Source: Sandaracinaceae bacterium
Lineage (GTDB): Bacteria; Myxococcota_A; Polyangia; Polyangiales; Sandaracinaceae
Assembly: GCA_020633195.1 (NCBI GenBank)
Contig: JACKEC010000025.1
Span: 97,239 to 161,238, forward strand
Length of the DNA stretch: 64,000 bases
Direction of reading: 5' to 3'
Of this stretch, positions 63,894-64,000 are shown piece by piece (the stretch's first letter is position 1; each line of letters opens with the position of its first letter). Below the pieces are notes generated by a model, which saw only the letters and a list, made by a program, of their open reading frames with translations, searched no databases and was not told the DNA's origin. A program made the position numbers and the translations under genes.

Positions 63894-64000
63894 GAGCGCG
63901 TGCTCCGCAAGGCGAGTGCCAGGACTCCGGGCGAGGCGCGCGCCGCTTCCCGCGACGCCCGGATCGCGAACGCCTGGTCACGCGGGTCCTCGCGTTCACG
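63890..64000 (-). CDS. C-terminal fragment of an upstream gene
   Basis: The frame is open from the window edge to a TGA at 63890-63892 and codes for 36 residues (about RDQAFAIRASREAARASPG, then a short end). The stop overlaps the start of the small secreted protein by 3 bases, the same coupling used elsewhere here. Too short to identify; GC-rich codons suit a real gene. Confidence 0.45.
   Translation of the reverse strand, partial: REREDPRDQAFAIRASREAARASPGVLALALRSTRS

Overview
The window is a very GC-rich, gene-dense stretch of bacterial chromosome. The gene content points to a myxobacterium-like member of the Myxococcota, most like the Polyangia/Sandaracinus group (inference). The reasons are: four complete eukaryote-like Ser/Thr kinases plus one cut by the window edge; a C-terminal domain on the edge kinase that resembles the Myxococcales DUF2378/TIGR02265 family; TPR-PEGA proteins; lipoproteins with 'Dxx/DAG' linkers followed by FG-GAP repeats; a MYXO-CTERM tail; and a chemosensory operon with a HEAT-repeat protein. 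I see no rRNA, tRNA, IS element, prophage or CRISPR array.

Layout. 1-5.2 kb: kinase fragment, a perfect 101-bp tandem repeat made of hairpins, a membrane protein with a decayed NtrC-type ATPase domain, and an MpaB/DUF2236 oxygenase. 5.2-9.6 kb: HugZ/DUF2470 protein, PEGA kinase, DUF4388 protein and TPR-PEGA protein. 9.6-19.1 kb: 5'-nucleotidase lipoprotein, pentahaem cytochrome with TPRs, ABC-F ATPase, and a minus-strand operon of L,D-transpeptidase, LMW tyrosine phosphatase and fructosamine kinase. 19.2-26.3 kb: PIN-like protein, N-formylglutamate amidohydrolase, thymidine kinase, RpoH-family sigma factor, kinase, and a PDZ protein whose frame is broken. 26.3-33.6 kb: DUF2277, small Cys-rich lipoproteins, homocysteine methyltransferase/MTHFR fusion, LolB/DUF4292-like lipoprotein, and two Dpp-type ABC ATPases without permeases. 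33.7-41 kb: FG-GAP lipoprotein, TPR-PEGA protein, kinase, CRP/FNR regulator, TPR lipoprotein and RodZ-like protein. 41.1-54.7 kb: recO, DUF971, then cheY-cheA-cheW-cheW-HEAT-cheR-cheB-GAF-cheY running directly into trpF-trpB-trpA and a HupE/UreJ-like membrane protein. 54.7-64 kb: large FG-GAP/CARDB lipoprotein, outer-membrane-barrel-like protein, VIT/VWA MYXO-CTERM protein, STAND ATPase with a C-terminal winged helix, and two small minus-strand genes.

Organisation. Co-directional genes very often overlap by 4 bp (GTGA/ATGA), and convergent genes abut or overlap. Many first genes have a -10-like hexamer (TAnnCT or similar, often preceded by GC) ending 6-11 bases before the start codon and no Shine-Dalgarno. 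This suggests widespread leaderless or near-leaderless transcription, and I used it to choose several starts. A minority (the PIN-like gene, the rpoH-like gene, the FG-GAP lipoprotein, the second cheW, the phosphatase) have clear Shine-Dalgarno sequences instead.
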